Assembly: GCA_900550135.1 (NCBI GenBank)
Contig: URQO01000002.1
Coordinates: 39,823-103,822, forward strand
Length of the DNA: 64,000 nt
Reading direction: 5' to 3'
Origin: an uncultured Eubacterium sp.
GTDB lineage: Bacteria > Bacillota > Clostridia > Lachnospirales > Lachnospiraceae
Shown: piece by piece, positions 62,581 through 64,000 of the stretch
Layout of the letters: the number at the start of each line of letters is the position of its first letter
Numbering within the stretch: the stretch's first letter is position 1
Position numbers and translations under genes: made by a program
Notes under the pieces: generated by a model
Told to the model about the DNA's origin: nothing
The model's database searches: none
Seen by the model: only the letters and a program-made list of their open reading frames with translations

Positions 62581-63540
62581 ATGAAGAAATTAGGTTTATT
62601 TATAATTGTAGGATTATTGTCAATGACAATTCCACAAATGAATGCAAATACATTTACAGTGCAGGCTGCAACTATTAAAAAGGTTACAAGTATAAAAAAG
62701 AATAGAGTAAAAGATGGTTCATATTTTTACTCAAAGAAAAAGTATTATGATGGATGCTATCGTAAAATTAGTTGGAAAAAAATAAAGAAAGTAAGTGGAT
62801 ATCAGGTTTATAGATATGATTACTATTTAAAAAAGTGGAATAGAGTATTAACCACCAAAAATAATTATTTTAAAATAACTGATATGTGTGAAGGAGAAAA
62901 AGTAAAGTTAAAGGTCAGAGCATATAAAAAGAAAAAAGGAAAGACAATCTATGGACGTTTTTCAAAGGCTTTAATATATACTGAAAACACTCTTTTATAT
63001 TACACTAAGAATGATAAGTTAGTAAAAAAGGGATGTTATGTTTCAGGTTCGAACGGATACCACAAAAATTGTGAGCAACAAGCATTTACACTTCAAAATG
63101 AATATAGAAAAAAAGTGGGTGTTAAACAATTAGAATGGTCTGAAGTGTTGTATGAAATATGTAAGTCAAGAGCAAAGGAAATAGTGAATGATTTCTCACA
63201 CAATAAATTGGATTCAACTGCTCAAAAAGTATTAAAAGACAAGTATAATTATGACAAATGGATGTTACGAGGTAAGGTTGGTACAAAGGAATATGGACTG
63301 ACAATTGTTAGTGGTGAAAATATTTTTGGAGGAAGTACTTCACCTAAACAGGCGATGACTTCATGGAAGAACAGTCCGGGACATTATCATAATATGATAC
63401 ATTCAGACTATCGTTACGGAGCAATGGCTTCTTATGAGGGAAGATGGGTCGCAATTTTTAGTATGGTAGATGTAGATGAAATTGTTTTGAATAATAACAT
63501 GGAAAGTCTGGAGTCTGCATTGCAAATTTTAGATAGATAG
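62581..63540 (+). CDS. Secreted CAP (SCP/PR-1)-domain protein
   Basis: A 319-residue exported protein. The signal peptide is residues 1-30 (cleavage near VQAA). Residues about 40-135 resemble a Lys/Tyr-rich fibronectin-type module (ISWKKIKKVSGYQVYRYDYY). Residues about 165-305 are a CAP domain: FTLQNEYRKKVGVKQLEWSE, SHNKLD, SGENIFGG, AMTSWKNSPGHYHNMIHSDY and RWVAIFSM. CAP proteins in gut Firmicutes are secreted with mostly unknown roles. The structured leader upstream suggests translational control. Confidence 0.9.
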   Translation: MKKLGLFIIVGLLSMTIPQMNANTFTVQAATIKKVTSIKKNRVKDGSYFYSKKKYYDGCYRKISWKKIKKVSGYQVYRYDYYLKKWNRVLTTKNNYFKITDMCEGEKVKLKVRAYKKKKGKTIYGRFSKALIYTENTLLYYTKNDKLVKKGCYVSGSNGYHKNCEQQAFTLQNEYRKKVGVKQLEWSEVLYEICKSRAKEIVNDFSHNKLDSTAQKVLKDKYNYDKWMLRGKVGTKEYGLTIVSGENIFGGSTSPKQAMTSWKNSPGHYHNMIHSDYRYGAMASYEGRWVAIFSMVDVDEIVLNNNMESLESALQILDR

Positions 63541-63611
63541 TAAAATATATGAATGGTAAAAGATCGTCAGTTTTGGCGGTCTTTTTCTTTTTGAAAGGAG
63601 AGTTTCAGTTA

Positions 63612-63902
63612 ATGAATAAAATAAAGAGAATTGTGGCAATGATGCTGGCAATAGTTATGTCGATAACTGTGTTGCCACAATCGACAAAAAAGGTACAGGC
63701 TGCAACAGGTAAGGCATCTTTAGTAAATATAGGTCGGCTTGGAACAGTTAATATTGGTGAAAAAAGTGAAAGTGGCACATGGCTTAAAACAATGGTAAAC
63801 GGTAAACCAGTTTTTTGCCAGGATTTAGGAAAAGCTTGTCATACAGGAGATGTATATGTATCATCAAATGACGAAATCTCAAGCGATAATTCGAGAGTGT
63901 GA
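63612..63902 (+). pseudogene. Truncated thioester-domain-like surface protein
   Basis: A 96-residue frame starting MNKIKRIVAMMLAIVMSITV, with a signal peptide (cleavage near VQAATG). It then runs into SLVNIGRLGTVNIG and MVNGKPVFCQDLGKACHTGD. The Cys-containing FCQDLGK...HTG pattern resembles the start of thioester (TQXA-type) domains of Gram-positive surface adhesins, which are several hundred residues long. Here the frame stops after SSDNSRV. The ATG at 63612 follows GAAAGGAGAG. It looks cut short, perhaps by the gene that starts 81 bases later. A true short protein is possible. Confidence 0.6.
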
Positions 63903-63983
63903 AAGTTTTTCTGTAAATTAAATATTTAAATATAATTAATAGGCCTTCTATGATAAAATTTATTATTATAGGAGGCCTTAATT

Positions 63984-64000
63984 ATGGCAAGAGAAAGAAA
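63984..64000 (+). CDS. Start of a gene running off the window (MARERK...)
   Basis: ATG at 63984, ten bases after AGGAGG, codes MARERK before the window ends. An inverted repeat with AGGCCT halves lies just upstream (63943-63980). Too short to identify; a transposase or recombinase would explain the truncated neighbour, but that is inference. Confidence 0.5.

Noticed and set aside
1..64000. tRNA, rRNA genes and CRISPR arrays
   Set aside because: I saw no cloverleaf-like CCA ends, rRNA signatures or regularly spaced repeats, though a tRNA scan was not possible.

Overview
The window looks like chromosome from a low-GC Clostridia, most likely a member of the Lachnospiraceae. The AT-rich codon use, strong AGGAGG-type ribosome binding sites, the long Firmicutes-type SRP RNA, CIRCE-HrcA control of the chaperones, HprK plus HPr-like proteins, MecA, RNase J and a SigK-type sigma factor all fit this. 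The genus is an inference; no rRNA or tRNA gene is present. The DNA is mostly conserved housekeeping genes, with accessory genes between them and a likely mobile or plasmid-like block at the right end.

Positions 1-20,600 are mostly minus strand. First come a partial transketolase subunit, a large TPR/disordered/P-loop protein, and recR-ybaB-dnaX. A secreted lipase-like gene follows, then the SRP RNA and tadA. The usual Firmicutes order tadA-SRP RNA-dnaX-ybaB-recR is therefore kept but interrupted by the lipase gene. Next are a GH18 lipoprotein, a stand-alone small RNA candidate, mecA (plus strand), an rRNA methyltransferase, dnaE, a secreted GH64-type glucanase with a crystallin-like module, and a membrane protein.

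Positions 20,300-32,400 carry a probable operon on the minus strand: uvrC-hprK-glk-murB-rapZ-whiA-crh-like. It joins glucose phosphorylation and HPr-Ser kinase signalling to cell-wall and division genes. ftsH lies upstream of it and pyrG diverges from ftsH. Positions 32,600-36,000 hold an alcohol and an aldehyde dehydrogenase among dispersed repeats.

Positions 36,000-59,800 are plus-strand housekeeping genes. They run CIRCE-hrcA-grpE-dnaK-dnaJ, then prmA-rsmE-cysteine desulfurase-thiI. A convergent gene for a second histidine-less HPr-like protein follows. Then come mtaB-ireB-ruvX-DUF1292-rnj-(MltG N-domain protein)-trmR-trhP, sigK-type sigma-comM-dprA-topA, and rpsB-tsf with a structured leader. 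Much of this order is shared with Bacillus subtilis (yrrK-yrzB-yrrL-yrrM-yrrO; hrcA to mtaB; dprA-topA).

Positions 59,820-64,000 differ in character. There are 11-bp iterons like a ParR-type centromere, about 500 nt of gene-free DNA with many potential RNA hairpins and a long-range stem, and a cysteine-rich small protein. ParM-like actin and ParR-like genes follow, then a small membrane protein, a CAP-domain exoprotein behind a structured leader, a truncated thioester-type surface protein, and the start of another gene at the window edge. This is the best candidate for an undescribed system here. Other unusual structure includes a 94-bp repeat nested in unrelated long inverted repeats (three copies), a second hairpin-nested repeat, and three genes whose 3' ends are followed by degenerate tandem copies of themselves.
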